Positions 19,160 to 28,808 of a DNA stretch of 64,000 bases are shown in pieces. The position numbers and the translations under genes were made by a program. This DNA comes from Desulfobacterales bacterium (GTDB lineage Bacteria; Desulfobacterota; Desulfobacteria; Desulfobacterales; JAFDDL01), in the NCBI GenBank assembly GCA_034003325.1, contig JAVEYW010000020.1, forward strand, positions 1 through 64,000, written 5' to 3'. Every line of letters starts with the position of its first letter. Positions within the stretch are counted from its first letter, which is position 1. Under the pieces are notes generated by a model. It made no database searches. It was not told the DNA's origin and saw nothing but the letters and a program-made list of their open reading frames with translations.

Positions 19160-19210
19160 AAAAACAGGCCTGCCGACGCGTTGCCGCGCCAAAAGTGAGT
19201 TGACAGGCCT
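19160..19210 (-). terminator. Hairpin plus T-run before lepA (leader terminator or attenuator)
   Basis: AGGCCTG (19166-19172) pairs with CAGGCCT (19204-19210). A smaller CGCG pairing lies within the loop. On the minus strand the stem is followed by a run of five T. It stands about 40 bases before the lepA ATG with no minus-strand gene upstream, so it could be a leader attenuator. Confidence 0.45.
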
Positions 19211-19357
19211 TCCCATAGGGTATATTTAACAAAATTAGGGAAGAAGGCTCTTCTATCAGATCGATTTGAAAGATGTCAACCCGGCACTTCATGACGATAT
19301 CAGGGTATCAACCGACGGATCTAACATAACCGATTACCAAGGATCGAACAATTAAAA

Positions 19358-20275
19358 ATGAAAGCCCGCATCCTCATAGTAGATGATGATCTCGGCATCA
19401 GTGACTCCATGCAGCAGTTTATCGAGATGGCAGGTTATGAAGCCTTTACGGCCAATAATGCGGAAGAGGCACTCGAATTCCTGAAAAAAAAGCCGGTGCA
19501 TATCCTGATTACCGATATCATGCTTCCCGGGTTAAACGGGCTCGAACTGACCGATCTGGTTAAAAGAGATTACGACGCGGATGTTTTGGTCATGACGGGA
19601 TACAGCGAGGAGTATTCCTACGAGGAGGCGATCAACAAAGGCGCCAGTGACTTCGTTTTTAAACCGGTGCGTTATGAAGAGCTGTTGTTGCGCATCAAGC
19701 GCGTGTTAAACGAGCGCCAGCTCACCAAGGAGCGCATTCACATGCTTCGGCGATTGCAGAAGCTCGCCATCACGGACGCACTGACGAAACTATATAACTC
19801 CCGGCATTTTTATACCCAAATCGAATTGGAAGTAGACCGCTCGAACCGGTACGGCCACCCGTTGGCCTTGTTATTGATGGATATCGACCATTTTAAGGTC
19901 TATAACGACGCTTATGGCCACCTGGAAGGCAACAAGGTCCTGCATTTTCTGGGGCGCGCGATAAAAAGCTGCCTTAGAAAGATGGATTCGGCATATCGCT
20001 ACGGTGGCGAGGAGTTTACGGTCATTTTGCCCGATACCAGCGGCAAGGAGGCTGAAATCGTGGCGCATCGTATTCGAACCACTATTGCAAACCAAGTCTT
20101 CACGCCGGAACCCGATAAAAAAGAAAAGATTACCGTCAGCATCGGTGTCACTGAATATTGTAGAAACGAGGAAATCACCGCCTTTATTCACCGGTCCGAC
20201 AAAGCCATGTACCAGTCCAAGAATAACGGCCGAAACCGGGTTTCCTGCCTTTATTATAGTGATTCATCCGTATAA
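19358..20275 (+). CDS. Response regulator with GGDEF diguanylate cyclase output
   Basis: The 305-residue protein has a receiver domain (about 1-120; DD at 9-10, phospho-accepting Asp53 in ITDIMLPG, Lys at 102 in FKP). The output is a GGDEF domain with GGEEF at 216-220 and the GTP-site segment MDIDHFKVYNDAYGH. It should make cyclic di-GMP when phosphorylated. The usual inhibitory RxxD motif five residues before GGEEF is absent (DSAYR precedes it), so product feedback may be missing. No kinase is adjacent. The ATG has a poor ribosome-binding site (AAGGAT is 14 bases away). Confidence 0.93.
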   Translation: MKARILIVDDDLGISDSMQQFIEMAGYEAFTANNAEEALEFLKKKPVHILITDIMLPGLNGLELTDLVKRDYDADVLVMTGYSEEYSYEEAINKGASDFVFKPVRYEELLLRIKRVLNERQLTKERIHMLRRLQKLAITDALTKLYNSRHFYTQIELEVDRSNRYGHPLALLLMDIDHFKVYNDAYGHLEGNKVLHFLGRAIKSCLRKMDSAYRYGGEEFTVILPDTSGKEAEIVAHRIRTTIANQVFTPEPDKKEKITVSIGVTEYCRNEEITAFIHRSDKAMYQSKNNGRNRVSCLYYSDSSV

Positions 20276-20281
20276 TTTTTC

Positions 20282-20695
20282 ATGACAACCTTCTTATTCC
20301 TGACGCATCCAACCCCAACACAGGCCGCACAGATTCTGTCGCTGTATGAAGCGGCCGGTTGGTGGCGGCCCGACCCTGAAGCGCCGAAATTATTATTACG
20401 CCTTATTGCCGGAAGCCATTGCTTTCTGGTCGCCGAAGCAAAGGGAGACATCATCGGTATGGGCCGGGCCATCAGCGACGGGGTGAGCGATGCCTATATT
20501 CAGGATGTCACGGTCCGGCCGGATTTCAAAAAATTAGGTATCGGTTCCCGGATCGTTACAAAAATCGCCGAGCGCCTCAAAAAAGACGGTTTAACCTGGG
20601 TGGGGCTGATCGCGGAGCGACACTCACATCCCTTTTACCAACGGATCGGCTTTTTCGAAATGCCCGATGCGATTCCCATGCGGTTGAAGATATAA
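20282..20695 (+). CDS. GNAT family N-acetyltransferase
   Basis: A 137-residue acyltransferase of the GNAT fold. The acetyl-CoA-binding segment DVTVRPDFKKLGIGSRIVTKIAERLK (about 79-104) has the expected V-V-PxxxxxGIGxxL pattern. A C-terminal FYQRIGF follows. The substrate is unknown. It starts seven bases after the diguanylate cyclase gene and its stop overlaps the next ATG by one base, so the three genes probably form one transcript. Confidence 0.9.
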   Translation: MTTFLFLTHPTPTQAAQILSLYEAAGWWRPDPEAPKLLLRLIAGSHCFLVAEAKGDIIGMGRAISDGVSDAYIQDVTVRPDFKKLGIGSRIVTKIAERLKKDGLTWVGLIAERHSHPFYQRIGFFEMPDAIPMRLKI

Positions 20696-21606
20696 TGAAT
20701 TTAAAATTACTGACGTTATCGGATTATCCCCTGCTTTCCCCTTTTTTTAAGCACCAGGCCAATGAATTGTGCGAATACACGCTCACCGCCATTCTACCTT
20801 GGATAGACGAAGATTTTCAGCCCTTAGCGTATATCAACCGGGACACGCTGGTGATCTGCGCCGAATTCGCCATTCATACCGATTGCCGCCATCTTCTGTT
20901 GCCCCTTTCGCCTGTCCGTGAGTTTTGTCCGCGGGACCTGCAGGATCTCGCGCTCACCCTGGACCGGGACGCCTTTTGGTTCGTACCGGCGCATTATATT
21001 CAAAAACACGGTTGGCAGGAAACAGCGGTATATTTTGACATTACCGAACAGCCCGGCCATGCCAATTATATCTATAAAACGGAAGATCTGGCCCGGCTTA
21101 AAGGCAATCGCTACTCCAAAAAGCGAAATCTTATCAATCAGTTTGAGCGGACTTACCTTGACAAGAATCGTGTTCAAATAGAGCCGATTGGCCCGGCAAA
21201 CGCAGCGGCATGTATCGAGTTTATTGACAACTGGTGCGATGCTTATCCATGCGGAATCGAAACGAATGAAGATCTGGTTTGCGAAAGACAGGCCGTCAAG
21301 TGTTCCATTGAAAACATTCACATGCTGGCGCTTGATTCCTTGTTGATCCGTATCGACGGGGAGGTCTCCGCGTTGGGCATCGCCACCCGACTCACCGACA
21401 CCATGGGCGTTCTTCATTATGAAAAAGCCTTCACCCACATCAAGGGACTATACCAATACCTTGACCGGGAATGTGCGCGACATCTGTTTAAAGGCTATCC
21501 GTTTATCAACAAGGAAAGCGATATGGAATTGCCCGGCCTCACCCAAGCCAAAAAATCGTATTATCCCGTCAACATGATGAAATCCTACAAACTAACGGTT
21601 CGGTAA
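20695..21606 (+). CDS. DUF2156 (phosphatidylglycerol lysyltransferase C-terminal-like) protein
   Basis: The 303-residue protein resembles the soluble DUF2156 domain, a double-GNAT fold related to the catalytic part of MprF. Typical stretches are LKGNRYSKKRNLINQFER, IRIDGEVSALGIATRL and FINKESDMELPGLTQAKKSYYPVNMMKSYKL. It lacks the membrane part of MprF. An aminoacyl or acyl transferase activity is plausible but not shown. The frame extends further upstream, but the ATG at 20695 overlaps the GNAT stop and starts the conserved part. Confidence 0.85.
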   Translation: MNLKLLTLSDYPLLSPFFKHQANELCEYTLTAILPWIDEDFQPLAYINRDTLVICAEFAIHTDCRHLLLPLSPVREFCPRDLQDLALTLDRDAFWFVPAHYIQKHGWQETAVYFDITEQPGHANYIYKTEDLARLKGNRYSKKRNLINQFERTYLDKNRVQIEPIGPANAAACIEFIDNWCDAYPCGIETNEDLVCERQAVKCSIENIHMLALDSLLIRIDGEVSALGIATRLTDTMGVLHYEKAFTHIKGLYQYLDRECARHLFKGYPFINKESDMELPGLTQAKKSYYPVNMMKSYKLTVR

Positions 21607-21717
21607 ATCGGGATCTCGGTTTTTAGACTTTTTGACCAATTCATGATACATTCCGCGTCAACACAACCCTAACCCGGTAAAATAAGGTTTCTTCGTCTTT
21701 TACCATTTTCGACAATT

Positions 21718-22959
21718 ATGGACCACCCCTATCTTATTAGATGTCACGATTGCGATTTGATGAACCAAATCGTTGAACTGCCCGTCGAAGGCGTTGCAAG
21801 ATGCGCTCGATGTGGTGCTGTGCTGCGCCGGCATAAGCACAATAGTCTGGAGCGAACCCTGGCGCTGGCAGTGACAGGGGTCATCCTGTTTATCCTTGCA
21901 AACGCCTTTCCTTTTCTCGGGCTTGAACTTCAGGCTCAGACCATACACACCACGCTTATTTCCGGTGTAAGGGCACTTTTTTCTCAAGGCATGTGGTTTC
22001 TGGGGTCGGTTGTCCTGTTGACCACCATTATCGTGCCTGCCGTGCAACTGATGGGGCTGCTCTACGTTTTGATTCCGTTGAGATTTAATAAACTGCCCTG
22101 GAAGTTCACGCCGTTTTTCCGGTATCTTCAAGAGTTGCAACCCTGGAGCATGATGGAGGTGTTCATGCTCGGCATTTTGGTATCAATCGTCAAGCTGTCT
22201 AAAATGGCGGAGATTTTGCCAGGAATTGCCGCCTATGCCTTTATGGCCCTTATTTTTATCTTGGCTGCGTCCATGGCGGTCCTGGATCCGCATCAGGTTT
22301 GGGAGAAAATTCAATTTCCGTCCGCAATTGCAGAAGGCCGGAAACGATATGAATTGGATCAATTTGCCAATTGCCATAGCTGCCAATTGTTGTGCCGGAT
22401 TCCCCGGTCGCACGCGTTGCCGGTAGTGTGCCCGCGATGCGGCGCCACACTGCATCGGCGCAAACTCAACAGCATCGCGCGGGTTTGGGCGTTGTTGCTG
22501 GCAGCCTTCATTTTTTATTTCCCGGCCAATATGATGCCCATTACGATCGTAACCTCTTTCGGGCAGGTTCAGGCCGATACGATTCTCAGTGGCGTGCTGT
22601 ATTTTATCAAAACGGGCATGTGGCCGATTGCACTGGTTATTTTTGTGGCCAGCGTGGTGGTTCCGATTCTGAAACTGGTTGGGCTTGTTTTTCTGCTCAT
22701 ATCCGTTCAAACAAGATCGAACTGGCGGCCGGTGGATCGTACCCGACTGTACCGGATCACGGAGCTTGTCGGCCGCTGGTCCATGGTGGATATTTATGTT
22801 GTGACGATTTTGGTGGCGCTGGTACATTTGGGCATGCTTGCCAATATCGAAGCCGGGCCTGCAGCCGGATATTTTTGCGGGGTTGTGATTCTGACCATGT
22901 TTGCCGCAATGAGCTTTGATCCGAGGCTGATCTGGGATAATCTGGAGAAGATAAAATGA
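21718..22959 (+). CDS. pqiA: Paraquat-inducible protein A (PqiA), tandem form
   Basis: Inner-membrane partner of an MCE lipid-transport system. The 413-residue protein has two repeats. Each starts with a zinc ribbon (CHDCDLM with CARCGAVL near 10-30; CHSCQLL with CPRCGATL near 220-245), followed by about four membrane helices. The GLVFLLIS and DIYVVTILVALV stretches are typical. It overlaps the MCE gene pqiB by four bases (ATGA). Regulation is not visible. Confidence 0.93.
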   Translation: MDHPYLIRCHDCDLMNQIVELPVEGVARCARCGAVLRRHKHNSLERTLALAVTGVILFILANAFPFLGLELQAQTIHTTLISGVRALFSQGMWFLGSVVLLTTIIVPAVQLMGLLYVLIPLRFNKLPWKFTPFFRYLQELQPWSMMEVFMLGILVSIVKLSKMAEILPGIAAYAFMALIFILAASMAVLDPHQVWEKIQFPSAIAEGRKRYELDQFANCHSCQLLCRIPRSHALPVVCPRCGATLHRRKLNSIARVWALLLAAFIFYFPANMMPITIVTSFGQVQADTILSGVLYFIKTGMWPIALVIFVASVVVPILKLVGLVFLLISVQTRSNWRPVDRTRLYRITELVGRWSMVDIYVVTILVALVHLGMLANIEAGPAAGYFCGVVILTMFAAMSFDPRLIWDNLEKIK

Positions 22960-24620
22960 TGGAAGAGATTCAAGAGGATGCCTTCGAAAGTGGTGCCGTT
23001 GAAGCCGACGTTCGAATAAAACGAGGCTTTTCGATTGTTTGGCTGGTGCCGCTGGTGGCTGCAATAATTGGCGGGTGGCTGATATTCAAGGCCGTGACCG
23101 AAAAAGGGCCCGTCATTACCATTGTTTTTGAAAGCGCTGAAGGTCTTGAAGCCGAAAAAACCAAGATCAAATACAAGGACGTGGAGGTCGGCCTGGTCAA
23201 ACAGATCAATCTGGATGAAGCGTTGAACCATGTGATGGTAACGGCAGAGCTTGTCAGAGACGTCAAAAAATATTTGACTACGGATACCCGGTTCTGGGTG
23301 GTAAAAGCCCGCGTAACGGCAGGCGAAGTTTCGGGGCTGAGCACGCTCTTTTCAGGCGCGTATATCGGCATGGCGCCGGGAAGAAAAGGCGAAACTGCGC
23401 TTCAGTTCAAAGGACTGGAAATACCGCCGGTGTTGACCCTGACGCAACCGGGGGGACATTTTATTTTAAAAGCCGAGGAGCTGGGCTCTCTGGATGTCGG
23501 CTCGCCGGTGTACCACCGGAGGATAAAGGTCGGCATGGTCGAAGGATATGTCCTTGAAAAGAAAGGGCGTTTGCTTGATGTTCAAATTTTCATCGAAGCG
23601 CCGTATCATGAAAAAGTCCAAAAAAACACGCGGTTTTGGAATGCCAGCGGTCTGGATGTGTCGCTGGACGCCAAAGGTCTTCATGTGGGTACGGAATCAT
23701 TCGTTTCCATGCTGATCGGCGGCGTAGCCTTTGACACACCGCCGGATATCGACTCGGGGGGGGCTGCGGGGGAAAAAGACAGTTTCCGGTTATTTTCAAA
23801 CAAAAAAATCGCTTTTGAAAAGCAATATACGATTCGCGATCGATCGCTCCTTTATTTTGACGGCCCGGTTCGGGGCTTGCAGGTGGGCGCGCCGGTGGAA
23901 TTCAGGGGCATTCAGATCGGGCAGGTGATCGACATTAAGCTTGAATATCACCCGGAGCTTAAATCATTTACAATTCCGGTGCTGATTGAAACGGAGCCGG
24001 AACGGGTCACCGTTATCGGCAAGAAGAGTGGTCAGTCTAAAAATGGCGCGCCAGTTGAAGCGCTGATAAAAAAAGGGCTGCGGGCGCAGCTGAAATCCTC
24101 AAACCTGTTGACCGGTCAACTTTTTGTGGATCTTAACCTGTACCCGAATGAGCCGGCAGTCAAAGTGAGGCATGTAGGCAAGTACCCGGTGATCCCTTCC
24201 ACGCCATCCACCATGGAGGAGATTACCGCCAATCTGAGCCAATTTATAACCAAATTAAACAATCTGCCGATCGATCAAATCGGCGGCGACCTGCAGGAAG
24301 CTATGCGGGGGGCCCGGCGATTGATGAATTCTAATGAGTTGGCTGATGCGATAACGGCCTTAAGTTTAACCTTGCAGGAAGCACGGCTGTTGGTCGGTTC
24401 AATGAACAAGGACGTGGCTCCCGGTGTTTTGGCTACGTTGGAGAAGCTTCAGTCCACCTTGGATACTGTTAAACAACTATCTGGTGATGATTCTTTTTTA
24501 ATCATCGAGGCGGAGCGCGCCATGACCGAACTAGCGGAAGCCTCGCGGTCCATTCGTAGTCTGGCGGATTTCCTGGAACGGCATCCGGAATCCTTGATTC
24601 GGGGCAAAGGGGTTGAATGA
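22956..24620 (+). CDS. pqiB: PqiB-type MCE-domain protein
   Basis: A 554-residue membrane-anchored periplasmic protein with one N-terminal helix (IVWLVPLVAAIIGGWLIFKA, about 29-48). Three MCE domains follow, with starts near 52 (VITIVFESAEGLEAEKTKIKY), 165 and 290 (YFDGPVRGLQVGAPVEFRGI). A C-terminal helical region comes last. In the family such proteins form a tube for lipid movement between the membranes. It overlaps pqiA and pqiC by four bases each. Confidence 0.93.
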   Translation: MMEEIQEDAFESGAVEADVRIKRGFSIVWLVPLVAAIIGGWLIFKAVTEKGPVITIVFESAEGLEAEKTKIKYKDVEVGLVKQINLDEALNHVMVTAELVRDVKKYLTTDTRFWVVKARVTAGEVSGLSTLFSGAYIGMAPGRKGETALQFKGLEIPPVLTLTQPGGHFILKAEELGSLDVGSPVYHRRIKVGMVEGYVLEKKGRLLDVQIFIEAPYHEKVQKNTRFWNASGLDVSLDAKGLHVGTESFVSMLIGGVAFDTPPDIDSGGAAGEKDSFRLFSNKKIAFEKQYTIRDRSLLYFDGPVRGLQVGAPVEFRGIQIGQVIDIKLEYHPELKSFTIPVLIETEPERVTVIGKKSGQSKNGAPVEALIKKGLRAQLKSSNLLTGQLFVDLNLYPNEPAVKVRHVGKYPVIPSTPSTMEEITANLSQFITKLNNLPIDQIGGDLQEAMRGARRLMNSNELADAITALSLTLQEARLLVGSMNKDVAPGVLATLEKLQSTLDTVKQLSGDDSFLIIEAERAMTELAEASRSIRSLADFLERHPESLIRGKGVE

Positions 24621-25246
24621 TGCGATTTGAGAAATGGGCGGTTGTAATTGGCCGGTTTGTAGTGTTGTCACTTGTTTTTTTGGGGGTGGGCTGCCTCGGC
24701 AAAACCCCGCCGGTCCAGTATTATGTGTTAAGTGATCGGCCCGCGATACCAGCGATAACAAATGATGCGAAACGGGATTATAAGGGGGATTTTTCCATCG
24801 GCGTGGGACCCGTGGAAATCCCTGAGATTCTGGACCGATCTCAGATCGTAACCCGAACCGGCGCCAACCGTGTTGAGGTGGCCGAGTTTCACCGGTGGGG
24901 GGGGTCCTTGAAAAAAGAGATAACGGAAACGATCGTGGCGAACCTGGCCCGTCTATTAGGCAACTATCGAATCTATTCGTTTCCCTGGCGCAATCTTCCC
25001 GAGCCCGATTACCGGATCATATTGACTATTCACCAGTTTGACGGTCACCCGGGGGAGTCCGTTTTTTTGGATGTCTCCTGGGCCATTTTCAATCTCTCGG
25101 AAAAGAAAACACTTGCCGGAAAGCGCAGTGCGTTGAACCTATCGGTTCAGGGCACGGATTATGCCGGCTATGTCGCCACCCAAAGCCGGGCGTTGTCCGC
25201 TTTGAGCGGGGAGATTGCCATGGCGGTCCAGGAAATTCGGCGTTAA
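24617..25246 (+). CDS. pqiC: PqiC-type MCE-associated lipoprotein
   Basis: A 209-residue lipoprotein of the ABC-type transport auxiliary (DUF330/PqiC) family. A signal peptide ends in a lipobox (LGVGC, Cys about 26), followed by PPVQYYVLS, IGVGPVEIPEILDRSQIVTR and the VEVAEFHRWGGSL segment typical of this family. It would sit in the outer membrane and anchor the PqiB tube. It is the last gene of pqiABC and is convergent with the sigma-54 regulator gene. Confidence 0.9.
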   Translation: MMRFEKWAVVIGRFVVLSLVFLGVGCLGKTPPVQYYVLSDRPAIPAITNDAKRDYKGDFSIGVGPVEIPEILDRSQIVTRTGANRVEVAEFHRWGGSLKKEITETIVANLARLLGNYRIYSFPWRNLPEPDYRIILTIHQFDGHPGESVFLDVSWAIFNLSEKKTLAGKRSALNLSVQGTDYAGYVATQSRALSALSGEIAMAVQEIRR

Positions 25247-25298
25247 GATCGCCTACCGCGGATAAGCTGCAAAAAACAAATAGCTCCACGGCGGAACC

Positions 25299-27044
25299 TC
25301 ACGCATCAAGCCCATGCTGTTTCATCCGCCGCCACAGGGTGATTCGGGATATTCCCAAGGCTTGCGCTGTTTTTTCCCGATGCCCCCGATGCTGTCGCAA
25401 AGTGTCATGAATCCTATCCCGTTCCGGGGATTGAGGCATGGCTGTGGTTGATGCCGGTCTTTTTTCGGAGGTTCGGCGATCCTGTAGATATTCCGGTAAA
25501 TGCCGCGGCTGAATCAAGTTCTCCGGGCAAATGACCATCGCGTGCTCCAGAACGTTTTCCAATTCCCGAACATTTCCCGGATAGTCGGCGTTCAGCAAAA
25601 TCTGAAGGGTTTGCTCGGACAAGCTCACCCGTCGCTCGTCATGGACGGCACCCAGGCGCCGCAGAATATACGGAATTAGCAGAGGGATATCCGCGCGACG
25701 GTTTTTCAAGTCCGGAAGCAGAAAACGGAAAATATTGAGCCGGTAATAAAGATCCCGGCGAAAAAGATGTTGTTCCACCAAATGATTCAGCCCTCGGTTG
25801 GTAGCGGCGATAATGCGAACGCTGACCTTTTGCGTGTGGCGAGCGCCCAGTGGGTAAAATTCCCGCTCTTCTAAAACCCGAAGCAGCTTGGCCTGAAGCG
25901 GCAGGGGCAAATCGCCGATTTCGTCCAGATAAATGGTACCCGTATCGGCTTCGTTAAAGCGGCCCGGTTTATCTTTGACCGCACCGGTAAACGCCCCCTG
26001 CACATAACCGAAGAGTTCCGATTCCAGCAAATTTTCCGGAATGGCCGCGCAGTTGACCTTTACAAACGGACCGCGCGAACGGCGGCTGGCCGAATGAATC
26101 ACCTTGGCCAGAAGGTCCTTGCCCGTGCCGGTATTTCCCTCGATCAGCACCGTGGCGTCGGTTTCAGCCACCACGCTCACTTTTTCAAAAATCTTGAGCA
26201 TGCCCGGATCCTTGCCGATCATATCGTGAAAGGTATATCGGTCGCTGATGGCTTGCTTAAGCTGTTGCGAAAGGGTCAGGTCATGAAGCGTCGCCAAGCC
26301 TCCCATGATGTTGCCCTTTTCGTTTTTCAGGGCCATGGTGTGGGTTCGAACCGGAAGCCAGCCCCCGTCCCGAGTGGACAATGAAACGCGATGACGGACC
26401 AAAGCGCGTTCCCGAAAAGCAGAGGTCATCATCACTGCCGGTTGCCGGGCTTTTTCGTCTTTAAATAGGGCTGTGTAATGTGTTCCCAAGACTTCTTCCC
26501 GAAGAAAGCCCGAAAGTTTTTCCGCCTCCTTGTTGAAAAAGGTAATGTACCCATCCAGATTCACGGTAAAAATACCGACATCGAGACTGTCCAAAATGAT
26601 TTTCATGCTGCGCTCTTCATAGTGTATTCGATCAATCAGATCGGCGATGGGAGAGTGATCCTGCAAAATGGTTAGACATCCAACGATATTTTGCTGCTCA
26701 TCGTAGATAGGGGTGGCCATGCGCGTCAACAGATGTTCGTGATCCGCCTCATCTCTGACGCAAACATCGGGTTCGCGAACGGTTTTTCTTTTGGTGGCGG
26801 CGTCCGGTTTTCGAAGCAGGCATTTTACCATACACGGCACGCCCACGAACACCTCGCGGCAGTCCCGGCCCAGCACCTCTTTTTCCTTCTGGCCGATAAG
26901 GGCCAGGGCCGCATAGTTGATGCGGGAAACCCGCAGTTGGGTGTTCACGGTGAAGGCCCCGATGTTCAGTTCATCCAAGAGGTCAATCCACTGGCTGCAA
27001 CGGATGCTGTTGTCGTCCCGAACCGGCCGCTTTTGATCGCCCAT
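25299..27044 (-). CDS. Sigma-54-dependent activator with two PAS domains, no receiver domain
   Basis: An enhancer-binding protein of 581 residues. The first PAS domain (about 10-125) contains CREVFVGVPCMVKC, a Cys pattern similar to that of the regulator at 3177-4529. A second PAS domain follows (about 140-255). The AAA+ domain has Walker A EGNTGTGKD, canonical GAFTGA and YLDEIGDLP. A Fis-type helix-turn-helix ends in AQALGISRITLWRRMK. A TTG gives six extra codons, but the ATG at 27044 follows AAGGCGG. It starts 18 bases after a REC-PAS-kinase gene yet has no receiver of its own. Confidence 0.92.
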   Translation of the reverse strand: MGDQKRPVRDDNSIRCSQWIDLLDELNIGAFTVNTQLRVSRINYAALALIGQKEKEVLGRDCREVFVGVPCMVKCLLRKPDAATKRKTVREPDVCVRDEADHEHLLTRMATPIYDEQQNIVGCLTILQDHSPIADLIDRIHYEERSMKIILDSLDVGIFTVNLDGYITFFNKEAEKLSGFLREEVLGTHYTALFKDEKARQPAVMMTSAFRERALVRHRVSLSTRDGGWLPVRTHTMALKNEKGNIMGGLATLHDLTLSQQLKQAISDRYTFHDMIGKDPGMLKIFEKVSVVAETDATVLIEGNTGTGKDLLAKVIHSASRRSRGPFVKVNCAAIPENLLESELFGYVQGAFTGAVKDKPGRFNEADTGTIYLDEIGDLPLPLQAKLLRVLEEREFYPLGARHTQKVSVRIIAATNRGLNHLVEQHLFRRDLYYRLNIFRFLLPDLKNRRADIPLLIPYILRRLGAVHDERRVSLSEQTLQILLNADYPGNVRELENVLEHAMVICPENLIQPRHLPEYLQDRRTSEKRPASTTAMPQSPERDRIHDTLRQHRGHREKTAQALGISRITLWRRMKQHGLDA

Positions 27045-27062
27045 GATTCCGCCTTTTGTCAA

Positions 27063-28643
27063 TCAGCCCGCCGGCGCATTTGCCGGCAAAGGCGCCGCAC
27101 AGGGCAACGTCAGAAAAAAGGTGGCGCCTTCTCCCGGCCGGCTTTCCGCGCAAATGGACCCTTTGTGCCGCTCCGCAATGCCGAAGACCGTGGAAAGGCC
27201 AAGTCCCACGCCGTGGCCTTCGCTTTTCGTGGTGTAAAAGGGCTCGAATATATGAGGAAGATCCTTAGGCGAAATGCCCGGGCCGGTGTCTTTCACCAGA
27301 AAGGTGACCTGGTGTGCGGCCGCATCATAGCGTGCCCCCAGGGTCAGGGTACCACCCCGAGGCATAACGTCCGCCGCATTGAATATGAGATTGATGATAC
27401 ATTGCTGCAACTGGTTAAAATCACCCAGCACCGGCGGAATATCCGGCGCCACATCATAGGTTAGCACTATATTCGCCAATTCCAGTTTATGTCGGCTTAA
27501 AAGAATGCACCGGTCCATCAAGTCCGAAACCGGCACCGGCGCAAAAACCGGCGAAGACTTTCTTGAAAAGCTAAGAAGACCTGAAATAATCTGAGCACAC
27601 CGACCGGTTTCCTTTTCCACGATCTCAAGATAGCCACGGAACTTATCGACCAGGGAAGGGGTAAGTTCCTTTTGGCCCAACAACCGGCTCATGAGACCCA
27701 GATAGTTTAAAATACCTGATAAGGGGTTGTTGATTTCGTGAACCACACTGGCCGCCAACCGCCCTAGGGACATCATCTTATCCTGATGAAGAACCCGAAC
27801 CTGATCCGCCATTTCCTGTTCCAAACGCCGAATTTCCCGCAGATCCCTGAAAAAATAGACTGCGCCAGCCCTTTGGCCTGCTTCGCGCAGCAGGGAAGCC
27901 GACACCTGAACGGGAATCAGATGGCCACTTTTGGCTCGAATTTCTGTTTCATAAAGATAGAGCCTGCCTGGGCCCCCGTATTTTTCTCCTGAAAGTTCTT
28001 TCCACAATGCATCCGCGCCGCCTATGGGGAAAAAATCCGCCAACGTCATTTTGCCGATCACTTCGGTTTTGGCATAGGCAAGCATCACGGCCAAGCTTCG
28101 GTTAAAGGTGACGATGCGATCCACCGCGTCACAGCCCAAAATGCCGTCCATGGAGCTTTCAATCAGGTTTTTTTGAAATTGAAAGGTCCGGATCAACTCC
28201 TGGCTGGTTTCGGCGGTTTCCTTTTCCAGCCATGCCGTATAATCAGCCAATTCCTTGCGCGTGGTGTATCGATGTTTCGCCCGGTTGAGCGCTGTATGAA
28301 GGGCCATTATATGAATGGGCTTATGAATAAAATCAGAGGCATCCAACTGAAGCGCTCGAATGGCCAGTTCCATTTCACCGAACGCCGTGGCGACGATCAC
28401 CTCAATATCCGGGTAGCGCGTTTTGATGGCTTCCAGCACCTCGAGCCCGTTCATTCCCGGCATGCGGACGTCCGTAATGACGATTTGGGGAAAAATTTCT
28501 TCGCAAAGCCGCAGGCCGCTCTTTCCTTCCGGAGCGGTGAATACCTTGTAACCCGCATCTTCCAAGGCCAGCTGAATCACATCCCGGACATCTTCTTCAT
28601 CGTCAATGGCCAGAATGGTCCATGGGGGAGCGGAAGTCGTCAT
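27063..28643 (-). CDS. Receiver-PAS-histidine kinase fusion protein
   Basis: A soluble 526-residue protein. The N-terminal receiver domain (DDEED about 14-18, Asp58 in ITDVRMPGMNG) is linked through a coiled coil to a PAS domain (about 150-270). HisKA (VVHEINNPLSGILNYLG) and HATPase (DTGPGISPKD, GVGLGLS) follow. The receiver sits upstream of the kinase, so the protein may be controlled by another kinase. An in-frame TTG lies 15 bases upstream; the ATG at 28643 follows GGTGA. It is the first gene of an operon with the sigma-54 activator. Confidence 0.92.
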   Translation of the reverse strand: MTTSAPPWTILAIDDEEDVRDVIQLALEDAGYKVFTAPEGKSGLRLCEEIFPQIVITDVRMPGMNGLEVLEAIKTRYPDIEVIVATAFGEMELAIRALQLDASDFIHKPIHIMALHTALNRAKHRYTTRKELADYTAWLEKETAETSQELIRTFQFQKNLIESSMDGILGCDAVDRIVTFNRSLAVMLAYAKTEVIGKMTLADFFPIGGADALWKELSGEKYGGPGRLYLYETEIRAKSGHLIPVQVSASLLREAGQRAGAVYFFRDLREIRRLEQEMADQVRVLHQDKMMSLGRLAASVVHEINNPLSGILNYLGLMSRLLGQKELTPSLVDKFRGYLEIVEKETGRCAQIISGLLSFSRKSSPVFAPVPVSDLMDRCILLSRHKLELANIVLTYDVAPDIPPVLGDFNQLQQCIINLIFNAADVMPRGGTLTLGARYDAAAHQVTFLVKDTGPGISPKDLPHIFEPFYTTKSEGHGVGLGLSTVFGIAERHKGSICAESRPGEGATFFLTLPCAAPLPANAPAG

Positions 28644-28808
28644 GAATTCACCCGACAAAGGTTGAGGGTTTTACTGATTACCGTTCGCCGCGTTTAGAGG
28701 GGCATGTTTTCACTATTCTAAATCCATTAACAAAAGTCAACGCCGCCCTGTGCCAAGAAAAGGCTTAACGCAAGTCGATGCCGATTTAACAGGACATTGA
28801 CATTAAAA

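Noticed and set aside
22183..23064. Minus-strand 293-codon frame opposite pqiA
   Set aside because: Composition is His/Gln-rich and unlike a folded protein; pqiA is clear on the other strand.
28690..28780. TTGACT element on the minus strand before the receiver-kinase gene
   Set aside because: The -35 match is good, but no -10 box lies at 16-18 bases with more than weak similarity.
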